Shown one piece after another: positions 9,058 to 18,588 of a stretch of 64,000 nt of DNA; the first letter of the stretch is position 1, and every line of letters begins with the position of its first letter. The stretch lies in NCBI RefSeq assembly GCF_019797825.1, contig NZ_CP081855.1, positions 558,001-622,000 on the forward strand. Reading direction: 5' to 3'. The notes below the pieces were generated by a model. It did not search any database. It was not told the origin of the DNA and was given only the letters and a program-made list of their open reading frames with translations. Made by a program: the position numbers and the translations under genes. The stretch comes from Limosilactobacillus panis (GTDB lineage Bacteria > Bacillota > Bacilli > Lactobacillales > Lactobacillaceae).

Positions 9058-9086
9058 TTTGGCGAACGCAACTTATGGGCTATAAT
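9058..9086 (+). promoter_or_regulatory. Probable promoter of the polyphosphate cluster
   Basis: A perfect TATAAT at 9081-9086 stands 31 bp before the first gene. The hexamer 17 bp upstream, TTTGGC, is a poor -35. Confidence 0.5.
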
Positions 9087-9116
9087 TAAATTAGTAAGAA
9101 GCGGAGGAGGGCTAAA

Positions 9117-10628
9117 GTGAAACAATCGTTAATTGCCGTGATTTATCTGGAGCCTGACCGGGTAAGTCTACGAATACTAGAGTTACCAAAGTTAAGAATA
9201 GTTAATAATGTCGAATCAGGTGAACTGGTAGTTGGGACCAACCGGGTAGCCAACTACGTCGAAAACATGGCCGCCATCGTCAACAATATCGATGGCTTCA
9301 AGCAGCAGATCAAGGATTACCAAGTGAAGAAAGTTTCTTTCTATGGCGCCCTGGAAGACCTTGATAAGGTAACGGCCCGTTACGTTGCTGACCAGCTGGA
9401 GGTGCGGACCGGACTGGAGATCACCTGGTTGAACAATAACCAACTGATGGCCCAGTCGATGAGCTGTGTTGTTAACCACCTGTCTGAATTTAAGAACCTC
9501 AGTAAGCACTGCCTCTACCTGGTAAGCCTGGGCCTGGATTCATTGAGTCTGGCCTTTTTCCACCACGGAAACTTTGAGACCCTGTGGGAACTAGACCTTG
9601 GTGGGGCCCAAATCAGCCGTCTGGTTGACCGTCTTCGGCAGACGACGACCAACCCCCAGGAAATCATCCAAGACTATATCAGTAGTAAGCTTGGCTATAT
9701 TGCCCCCGAGCTGATTCAAAAGAAGAAGACGACCTTGTTAATTCAAAACGCCCCTGTCTTGGGTAAACGCTACGTTAGCCGGGGGAGCCACCTGGGTGAG
9801 ATTCCGTTGGACCTGTTTGACAAGGCTGATGAACCGGTTGATCTTCTGGCACCATCGAAGGGCTTCTGGAGTGGCCTGGCAGTAGAGAATTACCGGAAGA
9901 ACCTGCTCGTGCCGAACTACATGGTGATTGCGCGGGCAGCGCAGTTGATTCACCCCCAGAAGGCTTACGTTACGAATATTTCGGTGATGGACGGCTTGAC
10001 CAATGGAATTGCTGTCAATAACGACCAGTCCCGCCAGCAGGTTCAGACGATGATTAGGACGTCAGCCGACAACCTGGCACAACGCTACGGGGTCGACACG
10101 GCGCACCAACACTTCGTGACCCACTTTGCCCTGCAGTTCTTTGACCAACTGCGGCCAATTCACCGCTTGGGTAACCACGAGCGCCTCCTGCTGGAGATTG
10201 CTTGCAAGGTTGACGATATTGGAAACTTCATTAACCAGCGGAGTCACTACCGCCACTCAGCATATATTCTCCAAGCCAACCCGTGGATCGGTCTTTCTGA
10301 CGATGATAACCAAATCATTGCGGAGGTGGCTCGCTACCATAGTGCCGAGTCGCCAACCGTTTTCCAGCCCCACTACCGCCGGCTTGATGATGATATCCAG
10401 CTAACGGTTGCTAAGTTGGCTGCAATCTTACGGGTAGTGGATTCTTTAGACGATTCCCGCCAACAGAAGATTAAGAAGATCAGCCTAAAGCTGACGGATG
10501 ACGGCCGGTTAAAAATTAAGGCAACCGCTAACGATGACCTGGTTTTGGAGAAGTGGTCATTTAGTACAAAGGCCAAGCTCTTTACTGATGTTTATGGAAT
10601 TAAACCGGTACTGATTGAGAGGGGATAA
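9117..10628 (+). CDS. Degenerate exopolyphosphatase-like protein with HD-type C-terminal domain
   Basis: The 503-residue protein has the two-part layout of the Ppx/GppA family: an ASKHA-like N-terminal half (to about 300) and an HD-domain-like C-terminal half. The phosphate-binding motifs are not recognisable: AVIYLEPDRVSLRI replaces the DLGSNSxR loop, and the DTGGGS loop is absent. The HD motif reads VDDIG at residues 365-369 with Asp in place of His, although HYRHSAYIL at 377-385 is kept. It is therefore probably non-catalytic or changed in activity. Its stop overlaps the ppk start by one base (TAATG), so it is translationally coupled to ppk. A regulatory role in polyphosphate metabolism is inference. 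Confidence 0.8.
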   Translation: MKQSLIAVIYLEPDRVSLRILELPKLRIVNNVESGELVVGTNRVANYVENMAAIVNNIDGFKQQIKDYQVKKVSFYGALEDLDKVTARYVADQLEVRTGLEITWLNNNQLMAQSMSCVVNHLSEFKNLSKHCLYLVSLGLDSLSLAFFHHGNFETLWELDLGGAQISRLVDRLRQTTTNPQEIIQDYISSKLGYIAPELIQKKKTTLLIQNAPVLGKRYVSRGSHLGEIPLDLFDKADEPVDLLAPSKGFWSGLAVENYRKNLLVPNYMVIARAAQLIHPQKAYVTNISVMDGLTNGIAVNNDQSRQQVQTMIRTSADNLAQRYGVDTAHQHFVTHFALQFFDQLRPIHRLGNHERLLLEIACKVDDIGNFINQRSHYRHSAYILQANPWIGLSDDDNQIIAEVARYHSAESPTVFQPHYRRLDDDIQLTVAKLAAILRVVDSLDDSRQQKIKKISLKLTDDGRLKIKATANDDLVLEKWSFSTKAKLFTDVYGIKPVLIERG

Positions 10629-12886
10629 TGATGTACAAAGACTTTTATAAACCAGAAAACTATGTAAACCGTGAATTAAGTTGGATTGACTTCAATGGTC
10701 GGGTCCTGGGTGAAGCCACCGACATGAGTAACCCCCTGCTGGAACGGGCTAATTTCTTGGGGATTACCCAGAGTAATGTTGACGAATTCTTCATGGTCCG
10801 GGTGGCCTCACTCCACAAGCTGGCCGCGGCCAACGTCACAACGACCGATGCGTCCGGCCTGACTCCCGAAGAGCAGTTGAATGCGGTCAACAAGAAGGAA
10901 CACCGGATGGTGAAGGAACGTTACGAAATCTATAACCAGCAGGTGATTCCCCAGCTGGCTGGGCAGAATATTAATATTTTGCACATTAATGACCTCGATG
11001 AAAAGCAGTACGAATTCATCAAGCGTTACTTTAATGACGAACTGATGCCGGTCTTAACGCCGATGGCTGACGACAGTTCCCGGCCGTTTCCGTTTATTTC
11101 AAATAGTTCCTTGAACATTGCCATCAGCTTGCGGCGGGACCCCGCTAGCCAACAACACCATGGCCACGAAACCCTGGAAGGAGACCAGGAAGTCGACCGG
11201 CCCCAGGCTGAGCCTCACGATGACCGGAAGGAAGCCGACATTAAGTTTGCGACGGTCCGTGTTCCTGAAATCTACAAGCGCTTAGTGCGTTTACCAGGTG
11301 AAAATAACTTCATCTTGATTGATGAACTAATCAAGGAGTTCTTAAAACAGCTCTTCCCTGGTTACCAAATTCTGGCAACCGCAACTTACCGGGTCATGCG
11401 GGACATGGACCTCGATGTCGCAGAAGAAGATACCTCAGACCTGTTGCGGGCGGTCAAGCACCAGCTTCGGGAAAGAGAACACGGCCAGGTCATGCGGCTA
11501 GAAGTGGAACACGATATTGATTCCTGGCTGGAAGACCAGCTGATTGATAACCTCCACGTCAGTGAGCGGTCAATTTACCGGGTTAACGGTCCGGTTGACC
11601 TGACTTTCTTGAAGAAGTTATCGGGAATGGTGGACGGTCATGATGACCTCCGCTACAAACCGTTCAAATCCTACCTGAACCCAGCATTAGATATGGAACA
11701 CAACATCTTTGCGGCTATCCGTAAACGTGATTACCTTGTTCAACACCCCTATGATAACTTCGCGGCCGTGGTTAACTTTATCCACCAGGCGGCGGTTGAT
11801 CCAGCTGCCTTGGCCATTAAGATGACCCTTTACCGGGTTTCTGGTAACTCACCAATCATTAAGTACCTGGGGATGGCTGCCCAGCAGGGAAAGCAGGTTA
11901 CGGTCCTGGTTGAAGTCAAGGCCCGGTTCGATGAACAGAATAATGTTCGTTGGGCCCAACGGCTAGAACAAATGGGTTGTCACGTTATTTACGGCCTGGT
12001 CGGGCTCAAGACCCACTGTAAGGTTGCCCTTGTGATCCGGCGCGACGAAGACGGCCTCCGTCGTTATATGCATTTGGGTACTGGGAACTATAACGACGTT
12101 ACAGCCCATTTTTACACCGATATGGGAATGTTCACCTGTGACCACGAACTCGGGGTCGATATGACCAACCTCTTTAACATGTTGTCAGGATTTGCCCGGC
12201 CGCCGTACTTCTACCAGTTGCGGGTTTCCCCAGACGGGATTCGGGAATTTATTAACCAGAAGATTGACGAACAGATTACCGTTGCCAAGTCTGGTAATCC
12301 AGCATTAATCCGAATGAAGATGAATTCATTATCCGATAAGCAGATTATTGCCCACCTTTACGATGCCGCTGCCAACGGAGTCAAGATTCAGTTGATTGTC
12401 CGCGGAATTACCTGCCTGCGCAACGACCTCCCCGAGCTGCACGGTAACATTGAGGTCCACTCAATCGTTGGTCGTTTCCTGGAACACTCCCGGATTTATT
12501 ACTTCGAGAGTAACGGTCACCAGGAGATTTACCTGGCAAGTGCAGATATGATGACCCGAAATCTTAATCGGCGGGTTGAAGAACTCTTTCCAGTCCGACA
12601 AGATGATACCAAGACCCGGGCAATTCACATCTTGGAAACAATGTGGAAGGATAATGTGAAGGCGCGAGTTCTGGTGGGTGATCACTACGAACGGATTGAC
12701 CGAAAAGAGGCAGCACCATTCTGTTCACAGGACTACTTTGTAAAAGAAGCGGTCAGCTTAAATAAGGAAGAAGCCAATAAGGAGAAAGCCAAGCGGCACT
12801 TTCCAACTGTTTTTGAGACACTTTCGAAACATGTTCCATCATTGCACCTGAAAGGAAAGGGGGATGCCAATGGCAAGGAAGAATAA
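10628..12886 (+). CDS. ppk: Polyphosphate kinase 1
   Basis: PPK1 reversibly transfers ATP gamma-phosphate to polyphosphate. The 752-residue protein starts with YVNRELSWIDFNGRVL, and both conserved histidine segments are present: HLGTGNYND, holding the autophosphorylated His, and EHSRIYYF. The two PLD-like C-terminal domains are complete. About residues 180-205 form a His-, Asp- and Glu-rich insert (QQHHGHETLEGDQEVDRP) not usual in the family. The gene overlaps the preceding ppx-like gene by 1 bp and the following ppx by 23 bp, indicating an operon that both makes and degrades polyphosphate. Confidence 0.96.
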   Translation: MMYKDFYKPENYVNRELSWIDFNGRVLGEATDMSNPLLERANFLGITQSNVDEFFMVRVASLHKLAAANVTTTDASGLTPEEQLNAVNKKEHRMVKERYEIYNQQVIPQLAGQNINILHINDLDEKQYEFIKRYFNDELMPVLTPMADDSSRPFPFISNSSLNIAISLRRDPASQQHHGHETLEGDQEVDRPQAEPHDDRKEADIKFATVRVPEIYKRLVRLPGENNFILIDELIKEFLKQLFPGYQILATATYRVMRDMDLDVAEEDTSDLLRAVKHQLREREHGQVMRLEVEHDIDSWLEDQLIDNLHVSERSIYRVNGPVDLTFLKKLSGMVDGHDDLRYKPFKSYLNPALDMEHNIFAAIRKRDYLVQHPYDNFAAVVNFIHQAAVDPAALAIKMTLYRVSGNSPIIKYLGMAAQQGKQVTVLVEVKARFDEQNNVRWAQRLEQMGCHVIYGLVGLKTHCKVALVIRRDEDGLRRYMHLGTGNYNDVTAHFYTDMGMFTCDHELGVDMTNLFNMLSGFARPPYFYQLRVSPDGIREFINQKIDEQITVAKSGNPALIRMKMNSLSDKQIIAHLYDAAANGVKIQLIVRGITCLRNDLPELHGNIEVHSIVGRFLEHSRIYYFESNGHQEIYLASADMMTRNLNRRVEELFPVRQDDTKTRAIHILETMWKDNVKARVLVGDHYERIDRKEAAPFCSQDYFVKEAVSLNKEEANKEKAKRHFPTVFETLSKHVPSLHLKGKGDANGKEE

Positions 12887-13814
12887 CCTCGCCGTAATCG
12901 ACTTGGGTTCTAACTCCGTCCGCTTGAAAATCAGCGAACTAATGGAGGATGGGTCCGCAGTCACTAAGCAGTACCTCAAGCGTTACGTCCGCCTGTCATC
13001 ACAGATGGGGCCGGAAAAGGTGTTGAAGCCTGAACCGGTAGAACGGACAATTGCCGCCTTAAAAGAGTTTCGGATTGTTTGTAATGACTACCCAAACGCA
13101 CGGATTGTGGCGGTGGCGACGGCGGCGGTCCGTCAAGCCAAGAATCAGCAGGAATTTCTCGACCGGGTCAAGAAGGAAACCGGCTTTAAAATTAAGGTTA
13201 TCTCGGGTGCCCAGGAGGCCTACTTGGACTATGTGGGGGTCAGTAATACCCTCCCGCTTAAACATGGCCTGATCATTGATACCGGTGGGGCCAGCATGGA
13301 GCTGGTCGCGGTTGACAACGGGGCCGCGGAAGAAACGGTCAGTATCCCGATGGGGTCAGTGATTCTTTCCCAGCGTTACCACCTCGATGACCAGATTAAC
13401 GCGGCCAACCTCTTTGATGCGATGGTAGAAGTTGACGAAGCCCTTTCCCACCAGCGCTGGCTGAGCCGCTTCCGCCGGACGGAAATCGTTGCCTTGGGAG
13501 GGTCTAACCGGGCCCTGGCCAAGGTCTTTCGCTGGCGGAACGCGGTTGACGGCAAACCAGCGCCCGTTCACGGTTTAACGATGACTTCGCAGACTGCATT
13601 CGGTATCATGCACGAGCTGCTGGAATATAGCCGGGCTGAACGGGCTAAAATTCGGGGGATCAATACGGAACGGGCAGACGTCATTATTGGCGGCCTCCTC
13701 CCGTTGCTAGCCTTGATGCGGCAGCTGGCTATTGATGAGGTCCAATTTAGTAATAGTGGACTTCGTGAGGGCCTATTATTTAAGTACCGTGAACATGAAA
13801 TTAACTTTAATTAG
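12864..13814 (+). CDS. ppx: Exopolyphosphatase (Ppx/GppA family, single-domain form)
   Basis: This shorter, 316-residue Ppx keeps the key motifs: VIDLGSNSVRLKISE near residue 11, AVATAAVRQAKN near 78, SGAQEAYLDYVG, and IDTGGASMELV near 139. It lacks the C-terminal HD domain of long Ppx proteins. It should release phosphate from polyphosphate ends. ATG 12864 or 12870 are both possible starts, both inside ppk and within reach of AAAGGAAAGGGGG. Compare the motif-poor paralogue at the head of the operon. Confidence 0.92.
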   Translation: MPMARKNNLAVIDLGSNSVRLKISELMEDGSAVTKQYLKRYVRLSSQMGPEKVLKPEPVERTIAALKEFRIVCNDYPNARIVAVATAAVRQAKNQQEFLDRVKKETGFKIKVISGAQEAYLDYVGVSNTLPLKHGLIIDTGGASMELVAVDNGAAEETVSIPMGSVILSQRYHLDDQINAANLFDAMVEVDEALSHQRWLSRFRRTEIVALGGSNRALAKVFRWRNAVDGKPAPVHGLTMTSQTAFGIMHELLEYSRAERAKIRGINTERADVIIGGLLPLLALMRQLAIDEVQFSNSGLREGLLFKYREHEINFN

Positions 13815-13843
13815 TCTCTTTACTTAATTTTTACTAAAATTTA

Positions 13844-13873
13844 CTGACTTTTTTAGTAAGTCTGTGCTACAAT
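13844..13873 (+). promoter_or_regulatory. galE promoter
   Basis: CTGACT (13844-13849), an 18-bp spacer and an extended -10 TGCTACAAT (-10 hexamer at 13868-13873) lie 63 bp before galE. Confidence 0.65.
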
Positions 13874-13936
13874 CATAGTGAAGAAAATGTAAGCGCCATT
13901 ATTTGCTGGCGATAGTTGGAATAAGGAGGAGACAAC

Positions 13937-14932
13937 ATGGCAATTTTAGTTGCTGGTGGAGCTGGCTACATCGGTTCCCACATGGTTAAAAATTTAGTTG
14001 AACATGGTGAAGATGTTGTTGTAGCTGACAACCTCTCAACTGGTCACCGGAAGGCCATTAATCCAAAGGCCAAGTTCTACGAAGGGGACATCCGGGACCG
14101 TAAGTTCTTGGACAAGATCTTTGATAACGAAGACATCACCGCGGTTGTTCACTTTGCGGCCTTCTCAATTGTTCCTGAATCAATGAGCAAGCCACTGAAG
14201 TACTTCGACAACAACACTGGTGGTATGATCACCTTGCTGGAAGCAATGCACGATCACGGAATCAAGTACATCGTTTTCAGCTCAACCGCTGCAACCTATG
14301 GTGTTCCAGAACACATGCCAATCAAGGAAACTGACCCGCAAAAGCCAATCAACCCCTACGGTTTAAGTAAGCTGATGATGGAAAAGATGATGGCCTGGGC
14401 TGATAAGGCATACGGTATCAAGTTTGTTGCCCTGCGTTACTTCAACGTTGCCGGTGCAGCTCCGGATGGAACGATTGGTGAAGACCACGGTCCAGAAACC
14501 CACTTGGTCCCAATCATCCTGCAAGTTGCTCAAGGAAAGCGGAAAGAATTAAGCATTTTTGGGGATGACTACAATACCCCAGATGGCACCAATGTTCGTG
14601 ACTACGTTCATGTCATGGACCTGACTGATGCCCACATTCTGGCAATCAAGTACCTGGAAGCTGGCAACAAGAGTAACGCTTTTAACCTTGGTTCATCCAC
14701 AGGTTTCTCCAACAAACAGATGCTGGAAGCTGCTCGTGAGGTTACTGGTAAACCAATTCCTGCTAAGATGGCTCCACGGCGTCCCGGGGACCCTGATTCA
14801 CTGGTTGCCGCTAGTGACAAGGCCCGGGAAATCCTCGGCTGGAAGCCAAAGTACGATGATGTTCACGACATTATTGCCACCGCTTGGAAGTGGCACTCAA
14901 CCCACCCAAAGGGCTATGATGATCGCGACTAG
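13937..14932 (+). CDS. galE: UDP-glucose 4-epimerase
   Basis: Extended short-chain dehydrogenase of 331 residues: NAD-binding GGAGYIGSH at residues 7-15, [14 protein letters not shown], and the catalytic YGLSK pair near 147-151 with a Ser/Thr-rich SSTAATYG segment upstream. It interconverts UDP-glucose and UDP-galactose for the Leloir pathway and polysaccharide precursors. It has its own promoter and AAGGAGGAG site and stands alone. Its codons are more biased than those of its neighbours, suggesting high expression. galU at 39160 makes its substrate. Confidence 0.95.
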   Translation: MAILVAGGAGYIGSHMVKNLVEHGEDVVVADNLSTGHRKAINPKAKFYEGDIRDRKFLDKIFDNEDITAVVHFAAFSIVPESMSKPLKYFDNNTGGMITLLEAMHDHGIKYIVFSSTAATYGVPEHMPIKETDPQKPINPYGLSKLMMEKMMAWADKAYGIKFVALRYFNVAGAAPDGTIGEDHGPETHLVPIILQVAQGKRKELSIFGDDYNTPDGTNVRDYVHVMDLTDAHILAIKYLEAGNKSNAFNLGSSTGFSNKQMLEAAREVTGKPIPAKMAPRRPGDPDSLVAASDKAREILGWKPKYDDVHDIIATAWKWHSTHPKGYDDRD

Positions 14933-14959
14933 AAGAGAAAATATGTGAATAGTCAAAAT

Positions 14960-15132
14960 GAGGTTGTGACATAAGTCTCCTATATAGTTGGAAATACTAC
15001 GGCGCAGTACACAAAGGGACTCTAGTGTTCGGAAAATCCGAACGCTAGAGTCCTCTTTGTGCTTGCGGGGGTTCCCTACAGGCTAGCTTCGCGTCGAAAA
15101 ACGAACTAGCAAGCTAGTTCTGTCTCACTCCC
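14960..15132 (+). repeat. Dispersed non-coding repeat, copy A (MITE-like)
   Basis: About 173 bp shared with copies at 23479 (inverted) and 28127. Shared blocks in order are GTGACATAAGTCTCCTATAT, a hairpin of some 22 paired bases per arm (ACAAAGgGACTCTAG against CTAGAGTCCTCTTTGT, 15011-15060), GCGTCGAAAAACGAACTAGC and the end TGTCTCACTCCC. The ends are imperfect inverted repeats (GGTTGTGACA and, reversed, GGGAGTGAGACA). There is no coding capacity. Relative to the 28127 copy it lacks about 25 bp after the hairpin. It may act as the galE terminator. Confidence 0.85.
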
Positions 15133-15203
15133 ATTTTTAGGCTTCCCAAGGCAAAAGGCAGGCGGTTGTGATAAGATTGGTAGTGATTGAAAGGATGATT
15201 GAA

Positions 15204-15929
15204 ATGAAAGTACTAGCCATTGACACCTCGAACCATCCAATGAGTGTGGCCTTAGTCGAAGATGATCAACTGCTGGCAACGACCACATTGAACATGGTCC
15301 GCAACCACAGTATTTATTTGATGCCAACGATTGACCGTTTATTTAAACTTGTTAGGTGGGCACCGACGGCCATTGACCGGGTCGTGGTTGCCCAAGGGCC
15401 CGGCTCTTACACGGGAATCCGGATTGCCACAACCACGGCGAAGACCCTTGCGGACACGATTAATGTGGACTTAGTAGGGGTTTCCAGTCTGGCAGTAATT
15501 GCCCGCAACGTCTTACCAACCAGTAAGCAGGTAATTGTCCCCTTCTTCGACGCCCGGCGGGGGAATGTCTTTGCTGGAGCCTACCAGTGGGAAGAAGGAA
15601 AGCTTATTAACCAGATTAAGGATCAACACTTGGCAATGACGGCTTTGTTGGGCCAATTAGCTAAGGTTGAGCGGCCAGTAATTCTGGTGGGTCATATGAC
15701 TAAGCGGATTAGTGACCAGTTTGAGAAACTACCAGAAAACGTCACCCTTGCCCCCCGGCCATACGGAATTCCATCGACATATCAGCTGGCATTGGCTGGT
15801 GAGGCCCTGCCACCGGTTAAGGAAATTGATCCGTTCGTTCCCCACTACCTGCGGATTACTGAAGCAGAGGCTAACTGGCAAAAGCTGCACCCGGGAGAAA
15901 CACGAAAGAATTATGTTCGAGAAGTTTAA
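15204..15929 (+). CDS. tsaB: tRNA t6A biosynthesis protein TsaB
   Basis: ASKHA-fold partner of TsaD in making N6-threonylcarbamoyladenosine at position 37 of ANN-decoding tRNAs. It starts MKVLAIDTSNHPMSVAL and has VAQGPGSYTGIRIATTTAKT near residue 68, both family signatures. The ATG at 15204 is chosen since AAAGGA at 15190-15195 is 8 bp upstream; the protein is then 241 residues. It overlaps rimI by 17 bp. tsaB-rimI-tsaD is a standard cluster. Confidence 0.94.
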   Translation: MKVLAIDTSNHPMSVALVEDDQLLATTTLNMVRNHSIYLMPTIDRLFKLVRWAPTAIDRVVVAQGPGSYTGIRIATTTAKTLADTINVDLVGVSSLAVIARNVLPTSKQVIVPFFDARRGNVFAGAYQWEEGKLINQIKDQHLAMTALLGQLAKVERPVILVGHMTKRISDQFEKLPENVTLAPRPYGIPSTYQLALAGEALPPVKEIDPFVPHYLRITEAEANWQKLHPGETRKNYVREV

Positions 15930-16479
15930 AAGCTGGTATCACTGCAAGGTCAACGCTCGTCGGCAACCACTTTTGACATTTGACCGGCGGGTCGTGATGC
16001 TTGAGAAACACCAGTACGTAATTCGTCAGGTCAACGATCGTGATATCAGTTCCCTAGTGCAGATTGAGGAGCAGATTTACGGCAAGGCACCGTGGAGTTA
16101 TGCTGCTTTTCAATTAGAAATTCAACGCCCCCATGACCGCTTATACTTAGCGATGATTAGTGATGGTCAAATCGTTGGTTTCATTGGCATGGCGGTTGAC
16201 TGGTACCACTTAGACCTTCATATTACTAATATCGGGGTAACCCCAGGCTACCAAAAGCATGGCATCGGCACCTACCTGATCCGGACAGCGATTGCGTATG
16301 CCCGCTACTTACGCTTGCGGTCGCTGAGCTTGGAGGTGCGGGTTCACAACTTGGTTGCCCGCAAGCTTTATGAGCAACTGGGCTTTCGTGAACACCGGAT
16401 TAAGCACCGCTATTACGTTGATAACCATGAGGATGCGGTTGATATGCAAGCAGATTTATTGAACAGAGGAGGAAAATAA
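15913..16479 (+). CDS. rimI: Ribosomal protein S18-alanine N-acetyltransferase RimI (GNAT)
   Basis: The GNAT acetyltransferase has the acetyl-CoA loop [15 protein letters not shown] and the C-terminal [19 protein letters not shown] segment typical of RimI. It is predicted to acetylate the N terminus of ribosomal protein S18, although target range differs among species. From the ATG at 15913 it has 188 residues with an Arg/Lys-rich extension of about 30 residues before the GNAT fold; the ATG at 15997 would give a more usual length. It lies between tsaB and tsaD. Confidence 0.9.
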   Translation: MFEKFKSWYHCKVNARRQPLLTFDRRVVMLEKHQYVIRQVNDRDISSLVQIEEQIYGKAPWSYAAFQLEIQRPHDRLYLAMISDGQIVGFIGMAVDWYHLDLHITNIGVTPGYQKHGIGTYLIRTAIAYARYLRLRSLSLEVRVHNLVARKLYEQLGFREHRIKHRYYVDNHEDAVDMQADLLNRGGK

Positions 16480-16484
16480 ATAGT

Positions 16485-17510
16485 ATGGCAGAGCGGAATT
16501 TGATTCTCGCCTTTGAAACGAGTTGTGACGAAACGAGTGTTGCTGTGATTGAAAATGGCACGAAAATTTTAAGCAACATTGTTGCAACCCAGATCGACAG
16601 CCATCAGCGTTTCGGTGGGGTGGTACCAGAGGTGGCCAGCCGGCACCATATTGAATGGATTACCCGGTGTATTGACCAGTCCTTGGCAGAAGCCGGGGTT
16701 AGTTACGAAGACCTTGATGCGGTTGCTGTTACCTATGGGCCCGGTCTGGTGGGCTCACTGGTGGTCGGTGTGACGGCAGCCAAGGTCGTGGCCTGGGCTC
16801 ATAATTTACCGCTGGTTCCGGTTAACCACATGGCAGGGCACCTCTATGCTGCTCGTTTTGTGGGTGAATTCAAATACCCCCAGATGGCCCTACTGGTTTC
16901 TGGTGGGCACACGGAACTGGTCTACATGCCCCGGGAACATGAATACGAGATTGTCGGTGAGACCCGTGATGATGCGGCGGGTGAAGCCTATGACAAGATT
17001 GGCCGGGTGCTTGGTGTTAACTACCCGGCTGGTAAGACCATTGATGAATGGGCTGGGCAAGGTCAGGATACTTTCCACTTCCCTCGGGCAATGGAAAAGG
17101 AAGCTAACTATGACTTTAGCTTTAGTGGCTTGAAGAGTGCCTTCATCAACACCGTTCACAACGCGGACCAGCGTGGAGAAAAACTTGATAAGAACGACTT
17201 GGCGGCTAGTTTCCAGCAGAGCGTGATTGATGTTCTGGCGGAAAAGACAATGCGGGCCCTGGACCGTTACCCCGTTAAGCAGTTGATCTTGGCTGGTGGG
17301 GTGGCTGCTAACCATGGCCTGCGAACCCGTCTGGATCATGACATGAAGAAGTTCCACCCGGACGTTTCAATGCTCCAGGCACCACTAAAGCTGTGCGGTG
17401 ATAACGCGGCAATGATTGGCGCCGCTGGTTATATCAATTACCTGCATGGCGACCGGGCCGACTGGGACCTCAACGCGGTGCCGGGCCTGATGTTTGACCG
17501 GATGAAGTAA
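16485..17510 (+). CDS. tsaD: tRNA N6-adenosine threonylcarbamoyltransferase TsaD
   Basis: TsaD transfers the threonylcarbamoyl group to A37 of tRNA. The 341-residue protein shows [13 protein letters not shown] near residue 9, the metal-binding [11 protein letters not shown] (two histidines) near 111, [11 protein letters not shown] and [10 protein letters not shown] near 274. GGAGG lies 15 bp before the ATG. It ends the tsaB-rimI-tsaD operon and is followed by a strong hairpin. Confidence 0.97.
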   Translation: MAERNLILAFETSCDETSVAVIENGTKILSNIVATQIDSHQRFGGVVPEVASRHHIEWITRCIDQSLAEAGVSYEDLDAVAVTYGPGLVGSLVVGVTAAKVVAWAHNLPLVPVNHMAGHLYAARFVGEFKYPQMALLVSGGHTELVYMPREHEYEIVGETRDDAAGEAYDKIGRVLGVNYPAGKTIDEWAGQGQDTFHFPRAMEKEANYDFSFSGLKSAFINTVHNADQRGEKLDKNDLAASFQQSVIDVLAEKTMRALDRYPVKQLILAGGVAANHGLRTRLDHDMKKFHPDVSMLQAPLKLCGDNAAMIGAAGYINYLHGDRADWDLNAVPGLMFDRMK

Positions 17511-17526
17511 ACTAAATTTTAATAGT

Positions 17527-17576
17527 TAAAAGGAGTCTAAGTCGTGGCAAAAAGCCGCGTCCTAGGCTCCTTTTAA
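17527..17576 (+). terminator. Terminator between tsaD and proC
   Basis: AAAAGGAGtCTA pairs with TAGgCTCCTTTT, extended by CGTGGC/GCCGCG around AAAAA. The symmetrical A and T ends suggest it can work in both directions between the convergent genes. Confidence 0.8.
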
Positions 17577-17616
17577 ATGCAATAACTTCACCACCTGATT
17601 TAGGTGATGACAACTT

Positions 17617-18387
17617 TTAACATCCCTTAGCCTTATTAACCGCATCGATTACGGCGTAGCGGAAGCCAGCCTTTTCGAGGGCCTCAACGCCCCGGATGGT
17701 GGTACCACCAGGGGAGGTTACCTTGTCACGCAGTAAGGCTGGTGCCTGCTTGCTATCAGCGGCAAGTTTACCACTCCCCTTGACCATGCTGGCTACGAGC
17801 TGGTAGGCGGTTTGCCGACTTAGACCATACTTAACGGCTGCATCGCTCATTGCGTCCATGAAGACATCGACAAAGGCCGGGCCACAGCCACCGACAACCC
17901 CCACGATGTCCAGCTGATCTTCGGGAACGACGATCAGGTCACCAAGCTGCCCCAGAGCTTTTTGAATTTTTTCCTTAACGTCTGCAGAAATATCTTGACC
18001 GTAAGCCAAGCCAATTGCGCCGGCATTAACAGCAACCGGGGTGTTGGGAATGATTGCCGCTAAGGAACGGTTTGGTAGCGCCTTGGCAAGGTCAGTGAGT
18101 TTAACGCCAGCCGCGGAAGAAATAATAATTGTCGACGACTTAAGACCGGCCAATTCGGCAGCAACCTTGGTTGTGACCGGGGCCGGAGTGGTTAGGATAA
18201 CGACATCCGGTTGATCGGCTACCAGCTGGTTATACTGGTTAAAGAGCTTGAAGCCCAGTTCCTTTGCCAGAGCACTTACCCGGGGATTTTCCGGATTCAT
18301 TGCAACAACTGTGTCCTGGTGTTGGTTGACCAGCCCACGGATGATTGCTGAGCCCATGTTACCAACACCAATAATAGCGATTTTCAT
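17617..18387 (-). CDS. proC: Pyrroline-5-carboxylate reductase
   Basis: Catalyses the last step of proline synthesis. The 256-residue protein has the Rossmann start IAIIGVGNMGSAIIRG, the MPNTP-like IIPNTPVAVNAGA near residue 114, the GCGPAF dimer segment near 167, and the C-terminal KVTSPGGTTIRGVEALE signature. It is transcribed leftward as a single gene, converging on tsaD. A GGAGGC site precedes the ATG. Confidence 0.96.
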   Translation of the reverse strand: MKIAIIGVGNMGSAIIRGLVNQHQDTVVAMNPENPRVSALAKELGFKLFNQYNQLVADQPDVVILTTPAPVTTKVAAELAGLKSSTIIISSAAGVKLTDLAKALPNRSLAAIIPNTPVAVNAGAIGLAYGQDISADVKEKIQKALGQLGDLIVVPEDQLDIVGVVGGCGPAFVDVFMDAMSDAAVKYGLSRQTAYQLVASMVKGSGKLAADSKQAPALLRDKVTSPGGTTIRGVEALEKAGFRYAVIDAVNKAKGC

Positions 18388-18588
18388 TTTCTACGCCTCC
18401 TTGATTAGTTACTTCTTATTGTAACTTAAAATGTCGGGGACGGGAATTATTAGTAATTGGTTGACAATTGATTAGAAAATAATTAGAATGCACTTGATGA
18501 TTACGGGAAAGCGCTAAGTGATAAAGGAGGAACGGCGGGCAATTGACCGCCACTTTTCACACTGATAGCGAATGAATGAGGTGACAAA

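Noticed and set aside
15712..16479. A 255-residue frame extending rimI upstream
   Set aside because: The extra N-terminal part is a shadow of tsaB. ATG 15913 starts the native GNAT protein.
18523..18575. Possible leader peptide (TTG after AAAGGAGG) with a GGCGG/CCGCC hairpin upstream of the nitrilase gene
   Set aside because: Only about 10 codons, a non-ATG start with long spacing, and no amino-acid run typical of attenuation peptides.
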